Assembly: GCA_021775595.1 (NCBI GenBank)
Contig: JAJFHN010000041.1
Location: 62,001 to 126,000, forward strand
Origin: Hyphomicrobiales bacterium
GTDB taxonomy: Bacteria > Pseudomonadota > Alphaproteobacteria > Rhizobiales > Methyloligellaceae
Length of the DNA: 64,000 bases
Reading direction: 5' to 3'
Below are positions 36,551 to 45,423 of the stretch, piece after piece. A program made the translations under genes and the position numbers. The notes under the pieces are model-generated. The model searched no databases and had not been told where the DNA came from. It saw only the letters and a list, made by a program, of their open reading frames with translations. Position 1 is the stretch's first letter. Every line of letters begins with the position of its first letter.

Positions 36551-37780
36551 TCAGTTGCGGGTTGATGCGATTGGAATGACGTTGTGCATCAACTCGCCCG
36601 CTTCTCCCAAGAATTTCTTGATATTGCGCGCGGCCTGGCGCGTGCGCTGCTCGTTCTCGACAAGGGCAATGCGAACAAAGCCTTCGCCAAGTTCGCCAAA
36701 ACCGATACCAGGAGACACAGCCACGTGCGCCCTCTCTAGCAGCATCTTTGAGAATTCGAGTGAGCCGACGGCTTCGAATTCCTTGGGGATCGGCGCCCAG
36801 GCAAACATGGTCGCCGGGGGCGAGGGAATTTCCCAGCCAGCGCGTCCCAAGCACTCAACGAGGCAGTCACGCCGCGCGCGATAAATCGCACGAATGTCGT
36901 CGACGCAATCCTGCTCGCCGTTCAGCGCGGCCGCAGCAGCGACCTGGATGGGCGTGAAGGCGCCATAATCGAGATAGGATTTGACGCGCGCCAGCGCTGC
37001 AATCAGCCGGTCATTGCCAACCGCAAATCCCATGCGCCAGCCCGGCATGGCGTAGGTTTTTGAGAGCGACGTGAATTCGACCGCCACATCCATCGCGCCA
37101 GGCACCTGCAAAATTGACGGCGGCGGATCGATGTCGAAATAGATCTCCGAATAGGCCAGATCCGACAGTACGATCAGATCGTGCTTTTTCGCGTAGCTAA
37201 CGATTTCCGAATAAAAATCGAGGTCGGCGACGATGGCGGTTGGATTGGACGGAAAATTGAGCACCAGCGCGATCGGTTTGGGGACCGAATGCACCATGGC
37301 GCGATCAAGACGAGTGAGGAAGTCGGAATCCACGCTGACGGGCAAATGGCGGATTGCGCCGCCTGAAATGATGAAGCCAAACTCGTGAATCGGATAGGTC
37401 GGATTGGGCACCAACACCACATCGCCCGGCGCGGTAATGGCCTGAGCCATATTGGCGAAGCCCTCCTTAGAGCCCAGCGTCGCAACGACTTGGGTATCGG
37501 GGTCGAGCTTGACGCCAAACCGGCGCGCATAATATCCCGCCTGAGCTTTGCGCAATCCTTGGATGCCGCGGGACGCCGAATACCGGTTGGTGCGCGGGTT
37601 TTTGACGGTTTCGATCAGCTTGTCGACGATGTGTTGGGGTGTCGGCATGTCTGGATTGCCCATGCCGAAATCGATGATGTCCTCGCCGCGCGCACGCGCT
37701 TCGGCTTTGAGGCGATTGACTTCCTCAAAGACGTATGGCGGCAACCGCTTAATTCTGTGAAAGTCATGCACTGCGCGCAT
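36551..37780 (-). CDS. alaC: AlaC/DapL-type aminotransferase
   Basis: A 409-residue class I/II PLP aminotransferase, often annotated as LL-diaminopimelate aminotransferase but as close to alanine-pyruvate AlaC. The PLP lysine is in SLSKTYAMPGWRMGFA; other hallmarks are FGMGNPDMPTPQHI, then NPTYPIHEFGFI and LNFPSNPTA. The frame begins with TTG-GTG-ATG; I take the ATG (37780), product MRAVHDFHRIK. It precedes hom on the same strand, a conserved pairing in alphaproteobacteria suggesting amino-acid supply. The exact substrate is not decidable from sequence. Confidence 0.9.
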   Translation of the reverse strand: MRAVHDFHRIKRLPPYVFEEVNRLKAEARARGEDIIDFGMGNPDMPTPQHIVDKLIETVKNPRTNRYSASRGIQGLRKAQAGYYARRFGVKLDPDTQVVATLGSKEGFANMAQAITAPGDVVLVPNPTYPIHEFGFIISGGAIRHLPVSVDSDFLTRLDRAMVHSVPKPIALVLNFPSNPTAIVADLDFYSEIVSYAKKHDLIVLSDLAYSEIYFDIDPPPSILQVPGAMDVAVEFTSLSKTYAMPGWRMGFAVGNDRLIAALARVKSYLDYGAFTPIQVAAAAALNGEQDCVDDIRAIYRARRDCLVECLGRAGWEIPSPPATMFAWAPIPKEFEAVGSLEFSKMLLERAHVAVSPGIGFGELGEGFVRIALVENEQRTRQAARNIKKFLGEAGELMHNVIPIASTRN

Positions 37781-37923
37781 CACCAAACACGTCCCGAATA
37801 AGACATCTGAATCCGAATTGAGTGTGGTTCACGAACTATAGCCAATGGCGCGCAAAAGGCGAAAAATTTATGGCAGGGCGTTAATTCGGGCGACAGACCG
37901 CCAGTTTGCCGGTCTGATGCCTC

Positions 37924-38160
37924 TTAGCGTTTTTCTATGGCCTCGATGGCTTTGCCGCGGTGATTTTCCTGCTCCAGCGAAAGATCCTGTATCGCTGCAT
38001 CCTGCTCTTCCTTTGAGAGCACTTTGTCCTTGAGGCGTTTGATTGTCGCTAGGTTCGGATAGGGTGCGCCCTCACCCGTCGTGTCGGCACAGCCCGCAAT
38101 GCCGGCGGCGACCATCAGTGCGATGGAAAGCCCGAGCATTTTTCGTAGAACAGCCGCCAT
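37924..38160 (-). CDS. Small lipoprotein
   Basis: A 78-residue predicted lipoprotein. The signal peptide ends in the lipobox IAGC (C24), after MAAVLRKMLGLSIALMVAAG. The mature part is short, charged and helical, with no cysteine. Its role is unknown. It lies alone, divergent from phaC. It resembles the many small envelope lipoproteins of unknown function in this class. Confidence 0.75.
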   Translation of the reverse strand: MAAVLRKMLGLSIALMVAAGIAGCADTTGEGAPYPNLATIKRLKDKVLSKEEQDAAIQDLSLEQENHRGKAIEAIEKR

Positions 38161-38264
38161 TTTCCCTCACTGCAATCAAGCCCGGCACCAAACATGGCGC
38201 CATTTCACAGGCCTAGGCGCAATCGCCATCGGGGCCAATTATCACAAAGCCCATGGCCATCCAA

Positions 38265-38295
38265 CGCATATCACGCACGTCATTAATGATATGCG
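38265..38295. promoter_or_regulatory. Inverted repeat upstream of phaC
   Basis: CGCATATCA and TGATATGCG pair perfectly (9 bp) around 13 bases. It covers the place where the -35 of the putative phaC promoter would lie, suggesting a repressor site. The regulator is not identified. Confidence 0.55.
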
Positions 38296-38306
38296 CGAGG
38301 ATCGGC

Positions 38307-38312
38307 TATAAT
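38307..38312 (+). promoter_or_regulatory. Candidate -10 element of phaC
   Basis: A consensus TATAAT in GGCTATAATG, about 50 bases before the phaC ATG. No good -35 lies 16-18 bases upstream (best TTAATG), and the palindrome occupies that site, compatible with an activated or repressed promoter. Confidence 0.5.
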
Positions 38313-38362
38313 GTGAAGATGGTGTGTTAAATGAGTAACAATTCCCGCCTAGGTTCGACACG

Positions 38363-40174
38363 ATGACAGATACCAGCGACCATGACGGCAAGGCCGAACC
38401 GGAGCGTACCGATCCACGGGAACTTGCGCGCAATTTTGCACGCCTTGTCGATCAAGGCGGCAAGGTTGCGGTAAGCGCGCTGCAAAAAGCATCCGCCCAA
38501 GGCGGCCCTTACAGCGCACTGAACGAACTGGGCGAAGCAACCAAAATCCTGGGTTCGGTTGTGCGTCAGTGGAGCCGCGATCCCGCAAAAATCGTCGAAG
38601 CCAACTCCAAGCTGGCCCGAAGTTATGCGGACCTTTGGGGTCATACGGTGCGCAGAGCGCTGGGCGAAGACGTTGATCCGGTGGTTGAGCCCGAGAATAG
38701 CGATGGCCGTTTTAAAGACGACGACTGGACGCAGCGGCAATATTTCGATTTCCTGAAACAAGCCTATCTGCTCACCGCCAATTGGCTTGAGGACGTCGTC
38801 GAGCAGACCGAGGGGCTGGATGAGCGCACCCAGCACAAGGCCGAATTCTTTACCAAGCTGGCGACCGAGGCCCTGTCGCCCTCAAATTTCCCGTTTTCCA
38901 ATCCCGAGGTGGTTCGCGAAACGCTGGCATCGAGCGGCTCAAATCTTGTGCGCGGCATGGAGCATCTGGCCGAAGACATGGAGCGCTCCGACAATCTGTT
39001 GCAAATCTCGCAGACCGACGCCGAGGCGTTCGAAGTCGGCAGAGACCTCGCGATAACGCCAGGCAAAGTCGTTTTCCAGAACGACATCCTGCAACTCATC
39101 GAATATGCGCCAACGACGCCCAAGCAGCACAAAACACCACTGCTGATCGTCCCGCCCTGGATCAACAAGTTCTATATTCTCGACCTGACGGCACAGAAAT
39201 CCTTCGTCAAATATATCGTGGACCAGGGCTTTACGACCTTCATCGTCTCGTGGGTCAATCCTGACGAGCGCCTCTCGCACAAGACCTTCGAAGACTATAT
39301 GCGCGAAGGAATTCTTGAGGCGGTCGATGCGGTGATACGGGAAACCGGCGTAGAGAAAATCAACGCGCTTGGGTATTGCGTCGGCGGTACGTTGCTTGCC
39401 ACCGCCTTGGCCTACATGGCGGAGTTGGACGACGATCGCATTGAGTCGGCCACGTTCCTCACCGCGCAGGTGGATTTCACCAAGGCGGGTGATCTTTTGG
39501 TCTTCATCGACGATGCGCAGCTGCGCTCGCTCGAAGAGATGATGACCGAAGTCGGCTATCTCGACAGTTCTCGCATGTCGGCCGTTTTCAACATGATGCG
39601 GGCGCGTGATCTGATTTGGCCTTATGTCGTCAACAATTACATGTTGGGGAAAAAACCCCCGCCATTCGATCTGCTGTTTTGGAACGCCGATTCGACGCGC
39701 ATGGCCGCCGCCAATCACGCGTTTTACCTGCGAGAATTTTATAAAGCGAACAAGCTCTCCAAAGGCGAGTTGGTGCTCGGCGGCGTCAAACTCGACCTTT
39801 CGAAAATCACGATCCCGGTCTTCCAGATGGCGGCGCGCGAAGACCACATCGCGCCCGCGGCCTCCGTGTTCAAAGGTTCACAGCTGTTTGGCGAAAATGT
39901 CCGCTTCGTGCTGGCTGGCTCGGGCCACATCGCCGGTGTCGTGAACCCGCCGGCAAAGCCCAAATATCAACACTGGACGGGGCCCAAAAAGGCCAAGAAC
40001 CTTGACGATTGGCTGGCGCAGGCCGAGGAGCATCCAGGTTCATGGTGGCCGCTTTGGATCAAATGGTTGGCCAAGCGCTCGGGCGACGAAGTCTCAGCCC
40101 GGCAACCGGGCCAAGGCGCGCTTGAAGCGATTGAAGATGCACCAGGCAGCTACGTCAAAGCGAAGCAAGCCTAG
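38363..40174 (+). CDS. phaC: Class I polyhydroxyalkanoate synthase
   Basis: A 603-residue enzyme polymerising 3-hydroxyacyl-CoA into PHA granules. The lipase-like box GYCVGG holds the catalytic C339. The N-terminal PhaC domain precedes the alpha/beta-hydrolase core (PPWINKFYILDL, then FIVSWVNP), and the catalytic Asp/His region lies in MAAREDHIAPAASVF and GSGHIAGVVNPP. The length is typical of class I (no PhaE or PhaR subunit needed). A consensus -10 and a palindrome lie upstream. No phaAB or phasin gene is in the window. Confidence 0.97.
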   Translation: MTDTSDHDGKAEPERTDPRELARNFARLVDQGGKVAVSALQKASAQGGPYSALNELGEATKILGSVVRQWSRDPAKIVEANSKLARSYADLWGHTVRRALGEDVDPVVEPENSDGRFKDDDWTQRQYFDFLKQAYLLTANWLEDVVEQTEGLDERTQHKAEFFTKLATEALSPSNFPFSNPEVVRETLASSGSNLVRGMEHLAEDMERSDNLLQISQTDAEAFEVGRDLAITPGKVVFQNDILQLIEYAPTTPKQHKTPLLIVPPWINKFYILDLTAQKSFVKYIVDQGFTTFIVSWVNPDERLSHKTFEDYMREGILEAVDAVIRETGVEKINALGYCVGGTLLATALAYMAELDDDRIESATFLTAQVDFTKAGDLLVFIDDAQLRSLEEMMTEVGYLDSSRMSAVFNMMRARDLIWPYVVNNYMLGKKPPPFDLLFWNADSTRMAAANHAFYLREFYKANKLSKGELVLGGVKLDLSKITIPVFQMAAREDHIAPAASVFKGSQLFGENVRFVLAGSGHIAGVVNPPAKPKYQHWTGPKKAKNLDDWLAQAEEHPGSWWPLWIKWLAKRSGDEVSARQPGQGALEAIEDAPGSYVKAKQA

Positions 40175-40184
40175 GCCGCAGGTC

Positions 40185-41234
40185 CTAGGGGAATAGCGGC
40201 AGCTGCTCCAAGCCCGTTTCTTCGGCAAAGCCGAACATCAAATTGAAGTTTTGCAGCGCCTGTCCGGCTGAACCTTTCACAAGATTGTCGATCGCCGCGA
40301 TGACGATGGCCCGGCCTGGCAGGCGGTCGGCGAAAACCGCGATGACACATCCATTCGATCCGCGAACGTGCTGGGTGGCTGGCATTTTGCCCTCCGCCGC
40401 CACTTGCACAAAGGGGCTGCTGCGATAGCTGGCGGTGAGTGCGGCGCGCAAATCGTCCGCCGATGTCTTTACCGCCAGCCGCACATAACACGTCACCAAT
40501 TCGCCCCGGCTCATGGGCACGAGATGGGGCGTGAAATTGACGACGATTTGACTGCCAATAGCGCGCGAGAGCTCTTGCTCGATTTCAGGCGCATGCCGGT
40601 GCGCCGCAACCGCGTAGGGCGCCACACCCTCACCCACCTCAGCAAACAACGTGCCTTGTTTGACCGATCGACCCGCGCCCGACACGCCCGATTTGGCGTC
40701 GATGATAATATCGGTCGCATCGATCAGACCATCGGATGCGAGCGGTAAAAGCGCCAGCAGCGTGGCCGTGGGATAACAGCCTGGACACGCCACCAAGCGG
40801 GCGCCGGCAATCTCCCTGGCGTAATGTTCGCTCAAACCATAGACGGCCTCGCCCAACAGCTCGGGCGCGCCATGGGCGCCACCGTACCAAGATGCGTAAA
40901 CGGCAGCGTCGCGCAGGCGGAAGTCGGCCGACATATCGATCACCCGCAAGTCCTTCGGCAAGCCCGCGATGATTTCGTGAGCAGCGCCATGAGGCAGACC
41001 GCAAATGACGGCATCAAGGGCGTCGAAATCGCAATCGGCCACATCGATCAGTTTCAGGTTTCCGAGCTGACCCAGATGAGGAAACACGTCGCTCAAGGCT
41101 TGGCCCGCATGGGCCTTGGCCACCAGCGTCGACAATTCGATTCCGGGATGGCGCGCGGCAAGACGGATCACGTCGGCGCCCGTGTATCCGGACGCGCCGA
41201 TGATGCCAACGCGTATCGTCTTGTCAGCCGTCAT
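40185..41234 (-). CDS. argC: N-acetyl-gamma-glutamyl-phosphate reductase
   Basis: A 349-residue NADPH enzyme of arginine biosynthesis, reducing N-acetylglutamyl phosphate to the semialdehyde. The nucleotide motif GASGYTGADV is at residues 13-22, and the catalytic C153 lies in the signature ACPGCYPTA. The length matches the larger (type 1) ArgC. It is convergent with phaC and follows an acetyltransferase gene, with rpsI-rplM upstream on the same strand, an arrangement seen in related genomes. Confidence 0.96.
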   Translation of the reverse strand: MTADKTIRVGIIGASGYTGADVIRLAARHPGIELSTLVAKAHAGQALSDVFPHLGQLGNLKLIDVADCDFDALDAVICGLPHGAAHEIIAGLPKDLRVIDMSADFRLRDAAVYASWYGGAHGAPELLGEAVYGLSEHYAREIAGARLVACPGCYPTATLLALLPLASDGLIDATDIIIDAKSGVSGAGRSVKQGTLFAEVGEGVAPYAVAAHRHAPEIEQELSRAIGSQIVVNFTPHLVPMSRGELVTCYVRLAVKTSADDLRAALTASYRSSPFVQVAAEGKMPATQHVRGSNGCVIAVFADRLPGRAIVIAAIDNLVKGSAGQALQNFNLMFGFAEETGLEQLPLFP

Positions 41235-41310
41235 GGAAACTTGCGCTTTCTTGGTGTGCTGGGCTCGGATTTATCGGAATTTGGGGCGCGTGTAAAACCG
41301 CCCATTGGCC

Positions 41311-41949
41311 TCATGTGCCGCGCGCTATGGCTTTGGCCGGTACGCCGGCAACGCTCATCCCATCGGGCACGTCGGTTGTTACGACCGCGCCCGCAGCCAC
41401 GATGGCGCGCGCGCCGATGCTGATATTGGGAATGATCGAGGCGCCCGTTCCAACGAACGCCCGTGCGCCAAAGGTAACGCCGCCGGCGGCATGAGCGCCG
41501 GGGCAAATCTGCACGCCGTCATTCAGAATATTGTCGTGATCGAGAGAACAGGCGGTGTTGAGAATACAACCCCGGCCTATGCGTGCGTTGGCGTTCACAA
41601 CCGCACCGGCGACCACGACCGTGCCTTCGCCTATTTCGCAGCTGGGAGAAAGAATTGCGCTTGGATGAATGAGCTTAGCGCACGCAAATCCAAGCTTCTG
41701 GCTTTGGTCGAGCAATTCCAAGCGGCGCTCATTGTCTCCGACAGCAACGAAAATCTGAGGCGTCTCGGCGGCACCCAACGCTGCGGCGTCCGCAGCCTCG
41801 GCGCCGATGACGGTGATGCCGTTGATCTTCTGGCCTTTGGTCATGGCGGAATCGCAAAAACCGACCACCTCGAAACCCGCAGCCTGGGCGACATCTGCAC
41901 AGACGCGCCCTTGGCCGCCGGCGCCAACGATTACCAGTGTGCCCGCCAT
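41311..41949 (-). CDS. NeuD/PglD-like acyltransferase with left-handed beta-helix
   Basis: A 212-residue sugar O- or N-acetyltransferase. The N-terminal PglD-type nucleotide-binding-like domain has GAGGQGRVCADVAQAAGF. The rest is hexapeptide repeats (for example IGEGTVVVAGAVVNANARIG and IGARAIVAAGAVVTTDVPDG), ending in the VAGVPAKAIA cap. These enzymes use acetyl-CoA to modify UDP-sugars or sialic-acid-like sugars. ATG 41949 is taken rather than the TTG six bases upstream. It stands between rpsI and argC; a link to the polysaccharide locus is possible but not shown. Confidence 0.85.
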   Translation of the reverse strand: MAGTLVIVGAGGQGRVCADVAQAAGFEVVGFCDSAMTKGQKINGITVIGAEAADAAALGAAETPQIFVAVGDNERRLELLDQSQKLGFACAKLIHPSAILSPSCEIGEGTVVVAGAVVNANARIGRGCILNTACSLDHDNILNDGVQICPGAHAAGGVTFGARAFVGTGASIIPNISIGARAIVAAGAVVTTDVPDGMSVAGVPAKAIARGT

Positions 41950-42075
41950 GCTCAAATCCTAAACTTGCGGTCGTCCGAAATCCGGCCGTGCGGCCAGCTA
42001 TATCGCGGTTGCGGCGGATGGTAGCACGGGCTGCGCGCGGCGCATGCGCCACGGCGAAAAAGCGTAAATGTCGCT

Positions 42076-42570
42076 CTAGCGCTTTGAGAATTGGAAGCTT
42101 TTGCGCGCCTTTGCCCGGCCGTATTTTTTACGCTCGACAACACGCGCGTCACGCGTGAGGTACCCGCCCTTTTTGAGGACCGATCGCAATTCAGGCTCGA
42201 AATTGGTCAGGGCCTTTGAGAGGCCATGGCGCACGGCGCCCGCCTGACCCGACAGTCCACCGCCGCGAACCGTGCAATTGACGTCGTATTGATCGCTTCG
42301 GCTGACGGCCACAAGCGGCTGCATCAAGATCATTTGCAGCACCGGGCGCGCAAAGTACTTGGTGTGCTCGCGGCCATTGATCATGATCTTGCCGGCGCCG
42401 GGCTTAATCCACACGCGCGCCACCGCATCCTTGCGTTTGCCGGTCGCATAGGCGCGGCCTTGAGCATCAATTTTCTGCTCATATACCGGCGCCTCAACAG
42501 GAGCAACCGGAGCCGCCTCGCCTCCGAGCTCAGCCAAATCCTCGAGCGTTTTGGTCTCTTGATCAGCCAT
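42076..42570 (-). CDS. rpsI: 30S ribosomal protein S9
   Basis: A 164-residue small-subunit protein contacting the P-site tRNA through its basic tail. The core begins [21 protein letters not shown] and has [19 protein letters not shown]; the C-terminus ends [17 protein letters not shown], the universal S9 tail. The N-terminal extension of about 35 acidic residues is normal in alphaproteobacteria. Its ATG overlaps the end of rplM by eight bases. Confidence 0.98.
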   Translation of the reverse strand: MADQETKTLEDLAELGGEAAPVAPVEAPVYEQKIDAQGRAYATGKRKDAVARVWIKPGAGKIMINGREHTKYFARPVLQMILMQPLVAVSRSDQYDVNCTVRGGGLSGQAGAVRHGLSKALTNFEPELRSVLKKGGYLTRDARVVERKKYGRAKARKSFQFSKR

Positions 42571-43039
42571 TTATCTGGACCCTTGCCGTGTTCTTCGCGC
42601 TCATCGCCGCCACATCAAGCGGTTGGGGCTCTTGGGCCTCGTGGGGATGGTCTGGACCCGCATAGACGCGCAGTTTCTTCAATTGCTGGCGGCCAAGCGC
42701 GCCGCCCGGCATCATGCGTTGGACCGCCATGTGCAGAACGCGCTCGGGCCTGTCGCCGTCCAAAATCTGATGCGCCTTGGTTTCCTTGATACCGCCCGGA
42801 TAGCCGGTGTGACGGTAATAGGTCTTGTCTTTGCGCTTGTTGCCGGTGAGCTGCACCTTGTCGGCATTGACGACGACGATATGGTCGCCACAGTCGATAT
42901 GTGGCGTAAAGGTCGGTTTGTGCTTGCCCCTTAAATGGTTCGCAATTACCACCGCCAGCCTGCCAACCACGAGGCCGGAGGCGTCGATCAACAGCCACTT
43001 CTTCTCAACTTCACCGGGTTTTGCCGAATACGTGCTCAT
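42563..43039 (-). CDS. rplM: 50S ribosomal protein L13
   Basis: A 158-residue early-assembly large-subunit protein. It shows [17 protein letters not shown], then [17 protein letters not shown] and [21 protein letters not shown]-like segments. I start at ATG 43039 ([15 protein letters not shown]) by family length. A GTG at 43051 in frame, with GGAG just before it, is an alternative that adds four residues. It is the first gene of the rplM-rpsI operon. Confidence 0.97.
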   Translation of the reverse strand: MSTYSAKPGEVEKKWLLIDASGLVVGRLAVVIANHLRGKHKPTFTPHIDCGDHIVVVNADKVQLTGNKRKDKTYYRHTGYPGGIKETKAHQILDGDRPERVLHMAVQRMMPGGALGRQQLKKLRVYAGPDHPHEAQEPQPLDVAAMSAKNTARVQING

Positions 43040-43373
43040 TGCCGCAACCACTGTTTCTCCGCGCGACCAATGATTTGCGCACCAAATTCGCGGGTGCGGC
43101 CATGATCAAGGGACCGGCGTCCAAAGCTGCGCCGTTCTAGACGCGGCGATGGCGCAAGTCAAGCGCGCAATGCACGAATAAAGCCATGATTTCATAAGCT
43201 TAAATATACGGTATTATAATACCACAATCGTGGATTGCCGCAATTTTGTTCGCTGCGCCCAGCAGGAACAGGCGCCATCCCGGCAGCCTGCCAAATCGTT
43301 GCATCACCCGATTTCTTGACAGCATTCCTCTATCGGGCACAAAGGGGGCAATGGTGAATGGGGAGGGATTGCG
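43040..43373. other. Divergent intergenic region, rplM and a secreted protein gene
   Basis: A 334-base gap without a gene. A perfect 14-bp AT-rich palindrome GGTATTATAATACC lies at 43210-43223. TTGACA at 43316-43321 could be a -35 for the plus-strand gene, with a poor -10. The rplM promoter was not placed. Confidence 0.4.
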
Positions 43374-43928
43374 ATGATCATATTTGCACGCATCGGCTTT
43401 GTCGCGGTCGCGGCACTCATGTTGGCGACCTGGGGCTCCCATGCGCAGAACGCGCCGCAAATGGGATTTCAGCAGGTGACGCTGACCAAAGAGATGGTGA
43501 AGCAATTTCTTAGCTCGTATCCGCAACTTCAGTCATTGCGGAAGAAATATGAATCCAATGCGCCAAGCACCCCAGGCGGTGCGACGGCGGCGCCCTCTTA
43601 TGCGACCAGCCCCGCAGCACAGGCGGAATTGCAGAACCTACTGACGTCCAGCGGGTTCAGCGATCTCTCTGAGTGGAGCAAAGTGGCTACCAGTTTTTCG
43701 CTGGCATACGCCTTCGTAAAGTCGGGTAAAAACATCGATGAAATGAACGCGCAGACCAACAGCGCAATCGAAAAAATACAAAACAATCCAAAGATGCCGG
43801 ATGCGCAAAAGCAGCAGGTGATTGCCATGATGCGCAAACAAATGGGCCAGTTTTCACCGCTGCCTGCCAATTTAGAGCTGGTGAGTTCGATGATGGACGA
43901 AATCAAACCGGTGATGGAAAGAGACTGA
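43374..43928 (+). CDS. Hypothetical secreted protein
   Basis: No family recognised. The 184-residue product has a signal peptide ending near SHA-Q. The mature part is helical and Gln/Met-rich, with a Pro/Ala/Ser linker at about residues 62-80 and no cysteine. A strong ribosome-binding site (GGGGAGGGATTGCG) precedes the ATG. It is a stand-alone gene before the enoyl-CoA hydratase gene, 46 bases away on the same strand. Similar proteins occur in related bacteria by my memory of their style, but no function is known to me. Confidence 0.7.
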   Translation: MIIFARIGFVAVAALMLATWGSHAQNAPQMGFQQVTLTKEMVKQFLSSYPQLQSLRKKYESNAPSTPGGATAAPSYATSPAAQAELQNLLTSSGFSDLSEWSKVATSFSLAYAFVKSGKNIDEMNAQTNSAIEKIQNNPKMPDAQKQQVIAMMRKQMGQFSPLPANLELVSSMMDEIKPVMERD

Positions 43929-43974
43929 ACCTGGGTTAGGCTAACCGCAGGCGATTGGCGCTGGGAACGAAACG

Positions 43975-44802
43975 ATGTCTCAAACCCTCCAAACTCCCGA
44001 TAGCGACGACCTCGCGCCGCCATTGCTGCGCGAAGCAAGGGGCGCGGCAGCCGTTTTGACGCTGAACCGCCCGGACAAGCGAAACGCCTTGAGCGAAGAC
44101 CTGCTGGATGGGCTGCAAGCCGCGCTGGATCAACTCTCCGGCGATGACGACGTCAAAGCGATCGTCATCACCGGCAATGGTCCGGTGTTTTGCGCCGGGC
44201 ACGACTTAGGTCAGCTGACCGCGCGCCGTGGCGATACCGATGGCGGTAAGGCCTATTTCAGCGAGATCATGGAGCGCTGCTCGGCCGTGATGCAGACGGT
44301 TCTGCGTTGCCCCAAACCAATCATCGCAGCCGTTCAGGGGGCCGCAACGGCGGCGGGCTGCCAGCTGGTGGCAAGCTGCGACCTGGCGATTGCGAGCCAG
44401 GATGCGACCTTCTGCACGCCGGGGGTTCATATCGGGCTGTTTTGTTCGACGCCTATGATTGCGCTTTCGCGCAACGTATCGCGCAAACATGCCATGGAAA
44501 TGCTGCTGTTGGGCGATCCGATCGAAGCAGAGCGCGCCAGCGACATGGGGCTGATCAACCGCGTGGTTCCACCGGCGGAGTTGTTGGACGCAAGCCTGCA
44601 AATGGCCGAGCAAATCGCCTCAAAGTCGCCGGCGGTGGTGAAAATCGGCAAGGAAGCCTTCTACAAGCAGATCGAAATGCCGCTCTCGCAGGCCTATGAC
44701 TACGCCTCGCAGGTGATGGTCGAAAACATGCTCCACCGCGACGCGGAAGAAGGCATTGGCGCATTCCTGGAAAAACGGCCGCCCATATGGGGCAAATCGT
44801 GA
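43975..44802 (+). CDS. Enoyl-CoA hydratase/isomerase family protein
   Basis: A 275-residue crotonase-fold enzyme, probably of the ECHDC3-like subgroup. It contains LNRPDKRNALS, the oxyanion-hole motif FCAGHDLGQL, and GAATAAGCQLVASCDLAIAS followed by FCTPGVHIGLFCSTP. The usual catalytic Glu pair of hydratase 1 is not complete: a Cys occupies one place in AGCQLV, so the reaction is uncertain. The stop overlaps the start of the CoA-binding gene, suggesting coupled expression. Confidence 0.88.
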   Translation: MSQTLQTPDSDDLAPPLLREARGAAAVLTLNRPDKRNALSEDLLDGLQAALDQLSGDDDVKAIVITGNGPVFCAGHDLGQLTARRGDTDGGKAYFSEIMERCSAVMQTVLRCPKPIIAAVQGAATAAGCQLVASCDLAIASQDATFCTPGVHIGLFCSTPMIALSRNVSRKHAMEMLLLGDPIEAERASDMGLINRVVPPAELLDASLQMAEQIASKSPAVVKIGKEAFYKQIEMPLSQAYDYASQVMVENMLHRDAEEGIGAFLEKRPPIWGKS

Positions 44803-45338
44803 CGAACACACCAACAGACCAGCCGATCAGCCACGACCGTTACAACGACAGCTACATTCGCGGCATTTTGAACGACCACAAGACCATTGCGATGGTCGGC
44901 GCCAGCCCAAACCCCGTCCGGCCGAGTTATTTCGCGATGAAATATCTGATGGACAAGGGATTTCAGGTTATCCCGGTCAATCCGGGGCACGCTGGCAAGG
45001 ACCTGCTAAGTCAGACCATCTACAGCAGTCTCACCGACATTAAAAAAACGGTGGAGATCGTTGATATATTTCGCAATTCAGAAGCCGCTATGGCCATAAC
45101 CCAAGACGCGATCGCGATAGGCGCCAAGGTCGTGTGGATGCAAATCGGCGTGCGTAATGACGAAGCGGCCGCGCTGGCCGAGAAAGCCGGGCTCAAAGTG
45201 GTCATGAACCGCTGCCCCAAGATCGAATATGGCAGGCTGTCGGGGGAAATCGCCTGGGCGGGCGTCAACACCCGCACGATAAACAACAAGCGCCCCACGC
45301 TTGCCGGTGGTTTTCAGCATAGACTGATCGGAGCCTAA
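44799..45338 (+). CDS. CoA-binding (YccU-type) domain protein
   Basis: A roughly 179-residue protein with a Rossmann-like CoA-binding fold. It shows TIAMVGASPNPVRPSYFAMKYL, then GFQVIPVNPGHAGKD and VVMNRCPKIEYGRL, characteristic of the YccU family. GTG 44799 overlaps the upstream stop (GTGA), and ATG 44787 is an alternative in the same frame. Context with an enoyl-CoA hydratase and metY recurs in alphaproteobacteria. Function is unknown; CoA binding is inferred from family. Confidence 0.85.
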   Translation: MTNTPTDQPISHDRYNDSYIRGILNDHKTIAMVGASPNPVRPSYFAMKYLMDKGFQVIPVNPGHAGKDLLSQTIYSSLTDIKKTVEIVDIFRNSEAAMAITQDAIAIGAKVVWMQIGVRNDEAAALAEKAGLKVVMNRCPKIEYGRLSGEIAWAGVNTRTINNKRPTLAGGFQHRLIGA

Positions 45339-45423
45339 CGCGAGCCGACGCCCGCGTCCTGACCATTTTCGGGCCAAAAGAACCGCCAAGGTTTCATCCG
45401 CTCAACATCAGCGAGGGAATTCG

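Noticed and set aside
45339-45423. SAM-II riboswitch upstream of metY
   Set aside because: The 85-base gap lacks the conserved SAM-II core by eye, so no riboswitch is called.
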